Shown: positions 39,773 through 49,039, counted from the first letter of the stretch. The stretch is DNA of 50,956 nt from Chloroflexota bacterium (GCA_011523785.1 WTFW01000066.1:1-50956), one strand, 5' to 3'. The notes: generated by a model from the letters alone, not told the origin. A program made the numbers and translations.

Positions 39773-41323
39773 CTAGCGCGCGTAGTCCACCGCGCGGGTT
39801 TCCCGGATCGTCGTGATCTTGATCTGACCCGGGTACTCCATTGACTCCTGGATGCGTTTCGCAATGCCGTTCGCCAGCCGCTGTACGCCGGCTTCGTCCA
39901 CCTGGTCCGGACGAATCAGCACCCGCAGCTCGCGGCCGGCCTGGATCGCGTAGCAGTTGTCGACGCCGTCGAACGACCGCGCAATCTCCTCCAGCTTCTC
40001 CAGCCGTTGGAGGTAGCGGGTGACCGTCTCGCGCCGAGCGCCAGGTCGCGAAGCTGAAATGGCGTCGGCCGCGGCCACGGCAAATGCCTCGAAGCTGCGC
40101 AACTCCACCTCAAAGTGATGCGCCTCGGCGGCATGGGCCACGTCTTCCGACAGCCCGGACCGTCGCAGGAGCGCCCCGCCGATCAACGCATGCGGACCCT
40201 CGATCTCGTGGTCGATCGCCTTGCCGATGTCATGCACGAATCCAGCTCGGCGCGCAACTTCCACGTCGCCACCAATCTCCGCTGCCATGGTCGCCGCCAG
40301 CAGCGAGACTTCCACCGAGTGGCTCAGCACGTTCTGCCCGTAGCTCGTGCGGAACCGCAAGCGACCCATGTAGCGAAGAATGTCGCGCGGCAGCGCCGGC
40401 GTGCCCGCGTCGTAGGCCGCCTGCTCACCTTCCCGCTCGATGATTTCCTCGACCTCGGACCGCGCCTTAGTCACCGTGTCCTCGATCCGCGCCGGATGGA
40501 TCCGGCCGTCTTCCGTCAGCCGCTGCAGCGCCACCCGCGCCACTTCCCGCCGCACCGGGTCGAAGCCCGACAGCACCACCGTTTCCGGCGTGTCGTCGAT
40601 GATGATGTCGATGCCCGTGGCCGCTTCCAGGGCGCGAATGTTGCGGCCTTCCCGCCCGATGATGCGACCCTTCATGTCGTCGCTCTTCAGGTCGACGACT
40701 GACGTCGTGATCTCGGTCGTGTGTGCCGCCGCGACCCGCTGCAGCGAAAGCCCGACCAGCCAGCGCGCCTGCGCCTCCGCGTTTTCCTCGGCCGCTGCCG
40801 TGAGTTCGCGAACGCGCTGATCGCAAATCTCGCGTACTTCGCGTTCGACCGAGGCCAACAGCTCCGTCTTGGCTTCATCACGCGTCAGGCTGGCCGCTGC
40901 TTCCAGCGCGGCTACCTGCTGCTCGCGCAGATCCTCCAGCTCGGTCTCGCGTTGGTCGAGTCCGCGTTTGCGCTGATCGAGTGAGTCGTCGCGCTTCAGG
41001 AACTCGCGTTCCAGGTCGTCAAGACGCTCCGAACGATTGTCCAGCGTTTGCTCACGCTGCTGGAGACGCCGCTCCTGCTGGCGGAGTTCGCGACGGCGCT
41101 CGCGCGACTCGCGCTCCGCGTCCGCACGCTCGTTGCGGATTTTCGCGCTGGTTTCCTTGATACTGGCTCGTTGTCGGGCTTCGACTTCTGCCAGTTCGTG
41201 CTCCACCCGGCGCGCGAATTCGCGCCCGCGCGCCTGGGATAGCCGGACCTGATAGAAGTAGCCCGCCACGAGCCCTACTACGAGCGCCGCCAATCCGGCG
41301 ACGATCGCCAATAGGGCTTCCAC
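39773..41323 (-). CDS. rny: Ribonuclease Y
   Basis: RNase Y is a membrane-anchored endoribonuclease that starts mRNA decay. An N-terminal helix (residues 3-25) is followed by a long charged coiled coil (about 30-190). A KH domain with GRIIGREGRNIRALE comes next, then an HD domain with SHSVEVSLLAATMA and GFVHDIGKAIDHE. The 516-residue length is standard. GTG 41323 has GGAGG six bases upstream. It is a separate unit from the ArsR operon downstream on the same strand. Confidence 0.95.
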   Translation of the reverse strand: MEALLAIVAGLAALVVGLVAGYFYQVRLSQARGREFARRVEHELAEVEARQRASIKETSAKIRNERADAERESRERRRELRQQERRLQQREQTLDNRSERLDDLEREFLKRDDSLDQRKRGLDQRETELEDLREQQVAALEAAASLTRDEAKTELLASVEREVREICDQRVRELTAAAEENAEAQARWLVGLSLQRVAAAHTTEITTSVVDLKSDDMKGRIIGREGRNIRALEAATGIDIIIDDTPETVVLSGFDPVRREVARVALQRLTEDGRIHPARIEDTVTKARSEVEEIIEREGEQAAYDAGTPALPRDILRYMGRLRFRTSYGQNVLSHSVEVSLLAATMAAEIGGDVEVARRAGFVHDIGKAIDHEIEGPHALIGGALLRRSGLSEDVAHAAEAHHFEVELRSFEAFAVAAADAISASRPGARRETVTRYLQRLEKLEEIARSFDGVDNCYAIQAGRELRVLIRPDQVDEAGVQRLANGIAKRIQESMEYPGQIKITTIRETRAVDYAR

Positions 41324-41521
41324 GGCTGGCCTCCAGAAGGGTGTGTTGTACGAATCGTCGAATGAATCGCATTGAGAAAATGGTTCGGCGGCGCCACGCG
41401 ACGCCTCCGCGAGGCGATGCTACTCGGCGCCTCAATTCCCGGTCAAAGACTGGACGCCAATCAGCCGCTCGTCGCGCTCCGCTTATACTTCGGCTGACGG
41501 CGCCCGCCTTGGAGTGTTCGC
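41324..41521. other. Divergent gap between rny and the methyltransferase gene
   Basis: These 198 bases hold the ribosome binding site of rny and a -10-like TATACT (41484-41489) facing right. A small GCCTC-CGC-GAGGC hairpin lies near 41405-41417. A GGAG follows eight to eleven bases before the GTG at 41522. No coding frame of interest is present. Confidence 0.45.
41484..41489 (+). promoter_or_regulatory. Likely -10 element of the methyltransferase gene
   Basis: TATACT (5 of 6 to TATAAT) lies 38 bases before the GTG start at 41522. The -35 region has no clear TTGACA match. Confidence 0.4.
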
Positions 41522-42691
41522 GTGAGTACAACGGAATCAAACGGCTCGATGACCGGTCGCGAGCGCTACCTCAACGCGCTCCAGGGCAAACCCGTGGACC
41601 GCATCTGCGTAGGCAGCCCCACGTCCCTGGCGACCTACGAGGAAATGCGCCGCCTCGGCATCGAATGGCCCGACGCTCACTACGAGGCCGCACCCATCGC
41701 CTTACTGGCCGAGCGCAGCTACACCGAACACGGCTACGACTCGATCATGCCCTACTTCAGCATCATCCTCGGCGCCGCCGCCCTGGGCGCCGACATCGAG
41801 TGGGGCGAGGACCCCTGGGAGTTCGACAAGGGCACCGGCAAGATCATCTCCGGCCCGCGCATGCCCGCCGTCAGTCCGCCCAACCCCTGGACGACGCCTG
41901 ACGAGATCGTCATCCCCGACGACTTCCTGGAACGCCGCGAAACCAAGGCCGTCATCGACTCCATCAAGATCCTGCGCGAACGCCACCCCGACGCCGCCGT
42001 CATCGGCAAAGTCATGGGCCCGTGGACGCTCTCGTATCACATGTTCGGGCCGCAGGAATTCCTCATCAACGTCATCCTCGATCCCGACTACGTGCACGCC
42101 TGCCTCGATCGGCTCATGCCGGCCTCCATCGAATTCGCCAACGCCCAGATCGAGGCCGGGGCCGACGCCATCTGCCTGGCCGACCACTCCACCGGCGACC
42201 TCGTCCGCGCCGAGACCTACCGCGACTTCCTCATGCCGGTCCACCAGAAAATCACGCCGGAGATCAACTCGCCCGTGATCCTCCACTGCTGCGGCAAGAC
42301 CCTCGACCGCATGCAGTACATCAAGGACGCCGGCTTCGAGGCGTTCCACTTCGCCACCGAAAACGACCCGCACGAGGCCAAGGCCGTCGTCGGCGACTTC
42401 AAGCTCGTCGGCAACGTCAGCAACTTCGTCACCCTGCTCAGCGGCCGGCCCGAGGATGTCGCCTTTGAGGTTGAGGACATCGTCTCCGCCGGCATCGACA
42501 TCATCGCCCCCGAGTGCGCCGTCCCGCCTCAGGTCACCAACGCCAATCTGATGGCCGTGCCGGCCGCCGCCCGCGGCGAGTTCCAGGGTGACCCGTCGGT
42601 CACGGACCCCCGAAACATGGCCCACGAGTACCGCGTGGACGTCGCCAAGCAGAGCGCGGCAGCCTCATCTGGACCGGCCCTGAGCCTGTAG
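41522..42691 (+). CDS. Uroporphyrinogen decarboxylase-family protein, probable corrinoid-linked methyltransferase (MtaA-like)
   Basis: The URO-D TIM barrel is clear (MTGRERYLNALQGKPVDRI at the start). The zinc motif HxCxnC of MtaA/MtbA-type methyltransferases is visible: His255-x-Cys257 in LHCCGKTL and Cys332 in PECAVPP. Heme-pathway uroporphyrinogen decarboxylase does not carry it. Members of this branch move methyl groups between corrinoid proteins and thiols or demethylate small substrates. The start is GTG at 41522, after GGAG. A RACo-like activator at 24233 would be a logical partner, but no corrinoid protein gene is in the window. Confidence 0.85.
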   Translation: MSTTESNGSMTGRERYLNALQGKPVDRICVGSPTSLATYEEMRRLGIEWPDAHYEAAPIALLAERSYTEHGYDSIMPYFSIILGAAALGADIEWGEDPWEFDKGTGKIISGPRMPAVSPPNPWTTPDEIVIPDDFLERRETKAVIDSIKILRERHPDAAVIGKVMGPWTLSYHMFGPQEFLINVILDPDYVHACLDRLMPASIEFANAQIEAGADAICLADHSTGDLVRAETYRDFLMPVHQKITPEINSPVILHCCGKTLDRMQYIKDAGFEAFHFATENDPHEAKAVVGDFKLVGNVSNFVTLLSGRPEDVAFEVEDIVSAGIDIIAPECAVPPQVTNANLMAVPAAARGEFQGDPSVTDPRNMAHEYRVDVAKQSAAASSGPALSL

Positions 42692-42795
42692 GCGGCGGAA
42701 TCCGCTGTCCGTCCGCGGGTAGTCCCGATGGGCGCCGCCTCCCGTGCGAGCGGCAGTTGCCGGCTTGATCCGCCAATCTGACGCCGGGCGGCGAA

Positions 42796-44004
42796 ATGGC
42801 TGATCGACGCTCCCGCTGGCGCGAAGTGTCGGGCATTCCGGTCGAAGCCCCCTTTCTTCGCGCCGTTGAAGCTGTGGGCGGACCCGCGGTCCTCGGCTAT
42901 CCCATCACCCCCGGCCTGTTCGCTGGCGACGCGTTGCACCAATACTTCAATCACGGACGCCTTGACGCCCCCGGCCGCTCCAGCGCCCATCAGGTCGGCG
43001 TGCCGCGGCTCGCGAATCTTGGCGAGGCCATGGCCCGGGCGCTCCAGGCGCCCCCCGCCGCGGGCTCCGATGGCCCATTCGCCGATCCCTGGACCGACGA
43101 GTCCCGCCGCGACCGCGCCGGACCGCCAGCCAGCGCGCCCTTCGACTGGCGCGGCTGGCGCATCCGCCTCTACCAGCGCGACCTGGTCCGAATGCTCGAC
43201 CGCTCACCAGTGGACGCCCGGCCGACCCCCGGCCATCTGGGCGACCTTTTCGTCACGCTTGACGATACCGAGCGCACTCGCGGCGCCGAAGGCCCGGCCC
43301 CGGTCCAACGCCTGACCGCTGATCCACCATCCGAGGTACAGGCGCCGATCCTCACCTATCACCGCATCGCCGGCCCCACGGCATTCCAGGCACAGCTTGA
43401 CGGCCTGATGGACGCCGGACTCTCCCCCGTCTCCTTCGAACACCTGGTCGCGGCCATCGAAGGTTGGGCCGAACTGCCCGACAGGCCGTTCGTCGTCTCG
43501 TTCGATGACGGCTGGCTGGACCAGGTCGACGGGGCGCTGCCGGTGCTTCAGGACCTGCGCGTACCGGCCGTCTTCTTTGTCCTGCCGGGGTTTGATCGCT
43601 ACGGCCAGGGGCACATGACGCTGGCCGACATTCAGTCCGTGCGCGCCGCCGGTGTCACGGTCGGCTCCCACACGTTCAACCACGCCGACCTGCCGCCGCT
43701 ATATCGGTCCAATCTGGGCGCTGCCCAGGCCGAAGTCGTCGAGTCGCGTCAATGGCTGGAAGACGAGGTCGACGGCGTCGACTACTTCGCCTATCCCCTC
43801 GGCCGCTTCGACCCTGACGTCAAAGCGCTCGTCGCCGCCGCCGAATACCGGGCAGCTGTTTCAACCGTGCCTGGCATCCTGCACAACCTCGAACGCCTGT
43901 TCGAACTCCGCCGCGTCGGCGTCGAAGCCTGGTGGTCGCTGGCGGACGTCATGCAGAAGATCCGCCAGGCCGCCGCGGTCGACGGGGTTCCATCGCCGGT
44001 CTAG
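42796..44004 (+). CDS. Polysaccharide deacetylase (NodB domain) with an N-terminal repeat-like region
   Basis: The NodB domain at about 190-400 has the metal and catalytic residues: FDDGW (Asp237, Asp238) and SHTFNH (His292, His296). Enzymes of this family remove acetyl groups from cell-wall or other glycans. The N-terminal 190 residues include GGPAVLGYPITPGLF and HQYFNHGRLD, resembling segments found in secreted Chloroflexota proteins. No signal peptide is visible from the ATG at 42796, which is odd for an exported enzyme. It overlaps convergent degV by 4 bases. Confidence 0.85.
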   Translation: MADRRSRWREVSGIPVEAPFLRAVEAVGGPAVLGYPITPGLFAGDALHQYFNHGRLDAPGRSSAHQVGVPRLANLGEAMARALQAPPAAGSDGPFADPWTDESRRDRAGPPASAPFDWRGWRIRLYQRDLVRMLDRSPVDARPTPGHLGDLFVTLDDTERTRGAEGPAPVQRLTADPPSEVQAPILTYHRIAGPTAFQAQLDGLMDAGLSPVSFEHLVAAIEGWAELPDRPFVVSFDDGWLDQVDGALPVLQDLRVPAVFFVLPGFDRYGQGHMTLADIQSVRAAGVTVGSHTFNHADLPPLYRSNLGAAQAEVVESRQWLEDEVDGVDYFAYPLGRFDPDVKALVAAAEYRAAVSTVPGILHNLERLFELRRVGVEAWWSLADVMQKIRQAAAVDGVPSPV

Positions 44005-44843
44005 GCCCGCGCCAGGAACGCGAACCCGAAAGCCCCGGGTCCCGTGTGCGTTCCCACCACCGGGCTGATGGCCAGGTTGGGGATCGTATCGCCCTCGGCG
44101 TTCAGACCGTCGGCCAGGTCGCGCTTCAGGCGATCATGTTCAGCCTGATTGTCCGCGTGCAGAATGGCCCAGCTGGACACCCCGTTCGGCGCCTGCTCGC
44201 TTACCCGGTCCGCAATCGCCGCGTGAGCCTTGCGCATGGTGCGAACTCGCGTCACCGGCGCCACCACGCCGTCAGCCAGTTCAAGCACCGGCTTCACGTT
44301 CAGCAACGACCCCAGAAATGCCTGCGCGCCGCCGATGCGTCCGCCCCGTTTCAAGTACTCCAGCGTCTGGACCACAAAGATCAGGTGCCCTCGTTCCGCG
44401 TGGTCGGCCACGATGCCCTGGATGTCCTCCAGGCTCGCCCCGTCGCGTCCGGCGCGCGCCGCGGCTATCACGCTGAACGCCATCGCCGGGCCCACCAGCC
44501 GCGAGTCCAGCACCAGGATCTCGCGGTCCACCTGCGCCGCGCCCTGCCGGGCCGACTCAACCGTCTTGCTCAGGTCCGTCGACACGTGGATCGAAACGAT
44601 CGGTCCGTCGCCCTCGACTTGCCCATACACCTGCGCGAACTCGGCCGGGTTTGGCTGCGAGGTCATCGGGTGGTCCGGCGATGTTTCGAGCAGCCGATAG
44701 AATTCGTCGGCGTCCAGATCCACGCCGTCTCGGTAACTCGTAGTCCCGAACGTCACGTGCGTCGGGATTACCGTAATCCCCAGTTCCGCTGCAAGTTCGG
44801 GAGGCAGTGATGCAGTGCTGTCGGTAACGACTTGGATTGACAT
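44001..44843 (-). CDS. DegV-family fatty-acid-binding protein
   Basis: Family motifs are VVTDSTASLPPELA at the N-terminus, TSQPNPAEF near residue 62, VSTDLSKTVESAR, and LEYLKRGGRIGGAQAF near 163. The last part contains GTHTGPGAFGFAF. DegV/FakB proteins bind a fatty acid and present it to the FakA kinase. The length of 280 residues is normal. No fakA is present in the window. ATG 44843 is close to a divergent small membrane protein gene. Confidence 0.9.
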   Translation of the reverse strand: MSIQVVTDSTASLPPELAAELGITVIPTHVTFGTTSYRDGVDLDADEFYRLLETSPDHPMTSQPNPAEFAQVYGQVEGDGPIVSIHVSTDLSKTVESARQGAAQVDREILVLDSRLVGPAMAFSVIAAARAGRDGASLEDIQGIVADHAERGHLIFVVQTLEYLKRGGRIGGAQAFLGSLLNVKPVLELADGVVAPVTRVRTMRKAHAAIADRVSEQAPNGVSSWAILHADNQAEHDRLKRDLADGLNAEGDTIPNLAISPVVGTHTGPGAFGFAFLARA

Positions 44844-44875
44844 GTTCTTGGCAGCTTCCGGTCCCGGCGTTTGAC

Positions 44876-45139
44876 GTGGCGAGGATAGTCCCGAGCACCC
44901 TCAAGGGCAAAATCCTGGCGGCCCTTCTGGCTCTGTCGGTCGTCACGATCCTGGGGCTTGTGCTGCTGGTTGTGTTCTGGACCTGGCTGTCGTGGATCCT
45001 GGTCGCTGCGTTCGTGCTGTATGGCGCGGTCGTCATGCTGCTCACCCTCGGTCTGCTGGGCTACCTCGTGTGGAATCGCCAGAAGCTCACGGCCCTTCGC
45101 CTGGACTGGAGCGACAGCGAAGCGCAATCGCGTCTCTAG
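44876..45139 (+). CDS. Small two-helix membrane protein
   Basis: I do not recognise the family. From GTG 44876 (about 87 residues), two or three strongly hydrophobic segments cover residues about 10-60, followed by a charged tail (NRQKLTALRLDWSDSE). The frame is also open upstream to an ATG at 44837, which would overlap degV, so the start is uncertain. It lies between degV and recF on the recF strand. The composition supports a real membrane protein rather than noise. Confidence 0.55.
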   Translation: MARIVPSTLKGKILAALLALSVVTILGLVLLVVFWTWLSWILVAAFVLYGAVVMLLTLGLLGYLVWNRQKLTALRLDWSDSEAQSRL

Positions 45140-45221
45140 TTCTCGGATACCCCGCCGTTCCAGCCTCCCGCATACGTCCCGGACCCCAGCCGTACCGGTG
45201 CGACAATGCCGGCAGATCCCA

Positions 45222-46355
45222 GTGCGCGTCGTTCAACTCCACCTCGCCAACTTTCGCAACTACCGGCGTCTGACGCTGGATGTGCCGCCCGGTCCCAGCG
45301 TGATCGTTGGCGGCAACGGCCAGGGCAAGACCAATCTGTTGGACGGCCTGCACATCCTCGCGTCAGCCCAGAGCCTGCGTCCCGGACCCGAGGCCGCCTG
45401 GGTGCGCTTCGACGCCCCGGCTGCCGAGGGTTTTGCTCGTCTCCGTGCCCAGGTCGAATCCGCCGCCAGCCCCTCCGCAATCGAGATGATCGTCGCCCGC
45501 ACCCGCCCCGACGACGGCGAGTCATCCGGCGTCCGTCGCCGCGCCCGAGTCGACGGCGTCCTCACCCGCCTGGCCGATCTGCCCGGCCGCCTCCTGGCCG
45601 TCAGCTTCGCGCCCGCCGACCTCAATCTCTGGACCGGCGCCCCTTCCGGCCGCCGACGCTGGCTCGACCTGGCCGTGGCCCAGGTCGACCAGACCTACAC
45701 GGCCCATCTCACCACCTACGAGAACCTCCTCACCCGACGCAACGCCCTGCTGCGCCGTCTTCAGGGCGGACTCGGCCGACCCGCTGAGCTCGAGTTCTGG
45801 GACGATCGAATCTCCCAGCCCGCCGTGGAAGTCACCGCCGCCCGGGCTCGCTACCTGGCCCGCGTGCGTGCGCCCGTCAACCTGGGCTTCGAAGCCATGC
45901 GCGGCGGAGCGCGACTCGATCTCGCCTACCGCGCCACGGGACTCGGCCTGGATTCCGCCGGATTCCGCGCCGCGTTGCTGAAACGACGCAACCAGGACGT
46001 CCAGCGTGGAACCTCGGGCCTCGGACCCCATCGCGACGACCTCGAGGCCCGGCTCGATACACGCCCGTTGGCCCACGTCGGCTCTCGCGGCCAGCTTCGC
46101 CTCGCGGCCCTTGCCCTCAAGCTCGGCCAGCACGATGTGGCCTATAGGCAACGCAACGAACGCCCCGTGCTGCTGCTGGACGACATCGCGGCCGAACTCG
46201 ACCCGGCGCACCGCCGGCTGCTCATCGACCAACTGCCTGCCGACGCCCAGGCCCTGGTGACGACCGCCGATCCTGGCCTGCTGAACGAGACGGCGCTCCG
46301 TCACGCGGCCCACTATCACGTGAGAGCCGGTGAAATCGAGCGCGTCCATGGCTGA
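45222..46355 (+). CDS. recF: DNA replication and repair protein RecF
   Basis: RecF loads RecA at single-strand gaps. The start VRVVQLHLANFRNYRRL is typical, Walker A is GGNGQGKTN (near residue 31), the signature region is SRGQLRLAALALKL, and Walker B is VLLLDDIAAELD. It has 377 residues from GTG 45222; the frame is open further upstream through the small membrane gene but without homology. A DUF721 gene follows directly, as in many genomes, but dnaA, dnaN and gyrB are not nearby. Confidence 0.93.
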   Translation: MRVVQLHLANFRNYRRLTLDVPPGPSVIVGGNGQGKTNLLDGLHILASAQSLRPGPEAAWVRFDAPAAEGFARLRAQVESAASPSAIEMIVARTRPDDGESSGVRRRARVDGVLTRLADLPGRLLAVSFAPADLNLWTGAPSGRRRWLDLAVAQVDQTYTAHLTTYENLLTRRNALLRRLQGGLGRPAELEFWDDRISQPAVEVTAARARYLARVRAPVNLGFEAMRGGARLDLAYRATGLGLDSAGFRAALLKRRNQDVQRGTSGLGPHRDDLEARLDTRPLAHVGSRGQLRLAALALKLGQHDVAYRQRNERPVLLLDDIAAELDPAHRRLLIDQLPADAQALVTTADPGLLNETALRHAAHYHVRAGEIERVHG

Positions 46356-46707
46356 TCGACGCGAAGGCCGGCCGCGCAGCATCCGCGATCTGGTCGAAGG
46401 GTTGTCCGTCCGTCCCGACCTGCGCTACGGCGCGCGACGTCTGGATACGGCCGACGCCCTGCGAGAGGTCCTGGGCGAGGTGCTCGGCACCGCCGTTGCG
46501 GCGCGCTGCCGCGTTGGCTCCATCAACGGTACCGAGGCCCGTCTCGAGTGTCGGGATAACGCCACCGCCTTCCGCGCGCGCTTCTACGTCCCCGACATCC
46601 TCCAGGCCGTCGCGGCTCGTCTCGAGGCGGACGATGTGAAGTCCGTTCGGGTCACGGTCTCCGTGCACGGCTGGCCCGTCGAAGGGGAATCTGAGCCTCG
46701 GACTTGA
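46348..46707 (+). CDS. DUF721/DciA-family protein
   Basis: The small KH-like fold of the DUF721 family is suggested by IRDLVEGLSVRPDLRYGARR at the N-terminus and RLECRDNATAFRARFYVPDI in the middle. Family members near recF include DciA, a loader of the replicative helicase. The ATG at 46348 overlaps the recF end by 8 bases; a GTG at 46330 is an alternative. About 119 residues. Function in this organism is inferred from family and location. Confidence 0.7.
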   Translation: MADRREGRPRSIRDLVEGLSVRPDLRYGARRLDTADALREVLGEVLGTAVAARCRVGSINGTEARLECRDNATAFRARFYVPDILQAVAARLEADDVKSVRVTVSVHGWPVEGESEPRT

Positions 46708-46776
46708 TCCGGCCGAAACTCCGGCACGTGGACACCGGTAGACTCGCGCGGCCCCGGAAACCCAGGTCACACCCCG

Positions 46777-48159
46777 ATGCAAATCAGCCGCTCACTTGAT
46801 GTCATAGCCACGCCCGACGTCCTCGTCGTCGGCGCCGGTTGCGCGGGCACCGTGGCCGCCATCTCCGCCTCCCGCGCCGGCGCGTCAACGCTCGTCGTCG
46901 AGCGCGGCGGCTTCGCCGGCGGCTACATCACCGGCGTCGTTGGGGCATCGCTCGACGGTTTCGTTGACCTTCGCTCGGGTTTGCCCGTGGTGGGCGGCGT
47001 TGTATTCGACCTGGCCCGCGCCGCGGCCCACACCACCGCCACGGGAGAGCTCGCCTCCACGCGATTTCGCTTCAACGCCGAAGTCGGTCAGTCCCTGGCC
47101 AACCTTGATCGCCACGTCATCCACTTCGACATTGAGCGATTCAAGCTCGAAGCCGACCGCCTCATGCAGGAATCCGGCGCCCAACTCCTCTATCACTCCG
47201 TCGTGGCCGACGTCGTCCGCGAAGGCGACCGGGCCACCGGCGTTGTGGTCGCCAACAAGGGTGGGCTTGGCGTCATCAAGCCGAAGGCCGTAGTCGACGC
47301 CAGCGGCGACGCCGATGTCGCCGCCTTCGCCGGCGCTCCCTACGACCAGGACCTGGACACCCAGCAGCCTATGAGCCTGCATTTCCGCGTCGGCGGCTTC
47401 GATGCCACCCCAGAAGTCCGAGCCCACTGCAGCGCCCTGCTCAAGCAGGCCGTCGCCGACGGCCGTCTCAAGCTCTACGGCGGCCCCTGGATGGCGCCTT
47501 ACGCCGAGCGCGACTACTACTTCAACGCCACCCGCTTCGCCGGCAACGGCACCGATCCGCACGACCTCTCGGCCGCCGAAATCCAGGGCCGCAAAGATGC
47601 TCGCCTGATGTTCGATCTATTCAAGGAACACATCCCGGCCTTCAAGGACGCCTACTTCGTCACCTCGGGCCCGGTCGTCGGCGTGCGCGAAACTCGTCGG
47701 ATCCGCGGCGACCGCGTGCTCACTGCCCACGACATCCAGAAGGCCGTTGCCCAAGACGACGCCGTCTCGCTCGGCGCCTGGTGGCTGGACCGCCATCCCG
47801 TCGACTCGTCCGGCTACCACGAGCACGTCATCACCCGCCCCTACGACATCTCGTACGGCACGCTGACGCCGCAGGAACTTTCCAACGTCTGGGTCGCCGG
47901 CCGCTGCCACTCGGCCGAGTCGGCCGCGCTCGCCTCCAGCCGCGTCACCGTCACCTGCATGGGCATGGGCCAGGCTGCCGGCACCGCCGCCGCAATCTCG
48001 GCCGCGAGTGGCCTGGGCAGCCGAGAACTTGACATAACGCGGCTTCAGCAGCGGCTCCTCGACGACGGCGCCATCATCGGCCACCGCGCCGACGACGTCC
48101 GCGCCGTCGGCGATGCCATGCGCCCCGAGGAGATGCCCTCAGCCGCCGCCAGCCACTAA
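46777..48159 (+). CDS. FAD-dependent oxidoreductase
   Basis: An FAD-binding motif VLVVGAGCAGTVAAISASRAG (shown here as VVGAGCAGTVAA) lies near residue 17. FAGGYITGVV follows, and VVDASGDADVAAFAGAP lies near residue 180. Near the C-terminus are NVWVAGRCHSAE and CMGMGQAAGTAAA. These are features of the PF12831 group of flavin oxidoreductases, which oxidise unknown organic substrates and are numerous in some Chloroflexota. It has 460 residues, ATG 46777. Neighbouring isomerase and beta-propeller genes on the other strand suggest a catabolic island. Confidence 0.87.
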   Translation: MQISRSLDVIATPDVLVVGAGCAGTVAAISASRAGASTLVVERGGFAGGYITGVVGASLDGFVDLRSGLPVVGGVVFDLARAAAHTTATGELASTRFRFNAEVGQSLANLDRHVIHFDIERFKLEADRLMQESGAQLLYHSVVADVVREGDRATGVVVANKGGLGVIKPKAVVDASGDADVAAFAGAPYDQDLDTQQPMSLHFRVGGFDATPEVRAHCSALLKQAVADGRLKLYGGPWMAPYAERDYYFNATRFAGNGTDPHDLSAAEIQGRKDARLMFDLFKEHIPAFKDAYFVTSGPVVGVRETRRIRGDRVLTAHDIQKAVAQDDAVSLGAWWLDRHPVDSSGYHEHVITRPYDISYGTLTPQELSNVWVAGRCHSAESAALASSRVTVTCMGMGQAAGTAAAISAASGLGSRELDITRLQQRLLDDGAIIGHRADDVRAVGDAMRPEEMPSAAASH

Positions 48160-48172
48160 GCGCGTACGAGTC

Positions 48173-49039
48173 TCAGTTCACGTTCGTTGCCGGTCGCGGA
48201 TTGCCCGTCGCGTCCAACATTGCCAGTACCACGTCCCGTGCCTCTCGGAACAGGTCCAGGCCGTCGCGTCCCTTGCCGTACGCCGAGTTATGCAGGTGCG
48301 GCTCCAGCGCCAGGTCTTCCACTTTTTCGGGATCCACGGCCTTCATGATCTGCGGCCACTGCCCGTCGCCCTGCCCGATCGGCACGATCGTGCCCGTCGC
48401 CGCCACATAGTCCTTCAGGTGCAGCACCCGTACCCAAGGTTCGACCTTGGACCAGGCCTCGTCGAAGGGCTGCGTTTCGCTCGCCACGTAGGCGTGCGCG
48501 TCGAACGCCAGCGCCACTTCACCGGGGTCGTAGTCCGACAGGATGTCCAGCGTTGAATCGCCGTCCAGGGTGTACATGCGGTAGTTGTTCTCCAGCAGCG
48601 CCACCGCCCCGTCCCCGTCGGTTTCGATCCGCCGTACCAGCCGCTCGAATGCGCCCTTCACGGCGTCGCGGTCTTCGGCGGCCGTCACGCCGTCGCGCGG
48701 CGCGAACGAAAAGACGCGGATCCACCGCGAGCCCAGCACGTTCGCCGCCTCGATCGACCGCGAAAGCTGCCGTTCAACCTTGGCTTCGTCCGTGTCCACC
48801 GCGTACTTGGCCACCGGCGAAGTCACGCAATAGCAGCCAATCCCGCTCCCATCCAGCCGCCGGCGTAGCTCGGCCAGCTGCTCGTCGCTCAGCTCATCGA
48901 TCGAAAGCGCCGGCCCGTCCGCCGTCAGGCGCAGCTTCGTCAGGTTTGCCCGGGGAACCCCCAGTACCCGCAGACCGGCGATCTGCTCATCCAGCGGCTC
49001 CGCGATCTCCCCGCACATTCCGGACATGCCCCAACTCAT
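48173..49039 (-). CDS. Sugar phosphate isomerase/epimerase-like TIM-barrel protein
   Basis: The sequence follows the xylose-isomerase-like TIM barrel (AP endonuclease 2 family). Metal-site segments are VALLENNYRMYTLDGDST, VALAFDAHAYVAS, VRVLHLKDYVA and LALEPHLHN. Such proteins isomerise or epimerise sugars or inositol-derived ketones. It has 288 residues. The start codon is ATG at 49039. It is followed on the same strand, 42 bases upstream, by the beta-propeller gene, so the two may form one unit. Substrate unknown. Confidence 0.87.
   Translation of the reverse strand: MSWGMSGMCGEIAEPLDEQIAGLRVLGVPRANLTKLRLTADGPALSIDELSDEQLAELRRRLDGSGIGCYCVTSPVAKYAVDTDEAKVERQLSRSIEAANVLGSRWIRVFSFAPRDGVTAAEDRDAVKGAFERLVRRIETDGDGAVALLENNYRMYTLDGDSTLDILSDYDPGEVALAFDAHAYVASETQPFDEAWSKVEPWVRVLHLKDYVAATGTIVPIGQGDGQWPQIMKAVDPEKVEDLALEPHLHNSAYGKGRDGLDLFREARDVVLAMLDATGNPRPATNVN

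Noticed and set aside
42692-42795. GC-rich gap after the methyltransferase gene, checked for a terminator or tRNA
   Set aside because: Partial self-complementarity only, no T-run, no cloverleaf pattern.
42529-42990. Minus-strand open frame spanning the gap between methyltransferase and deacetylase genes
   Set aside because: Overlaps the ends of two conserved plus-strand genes and shows no domain.
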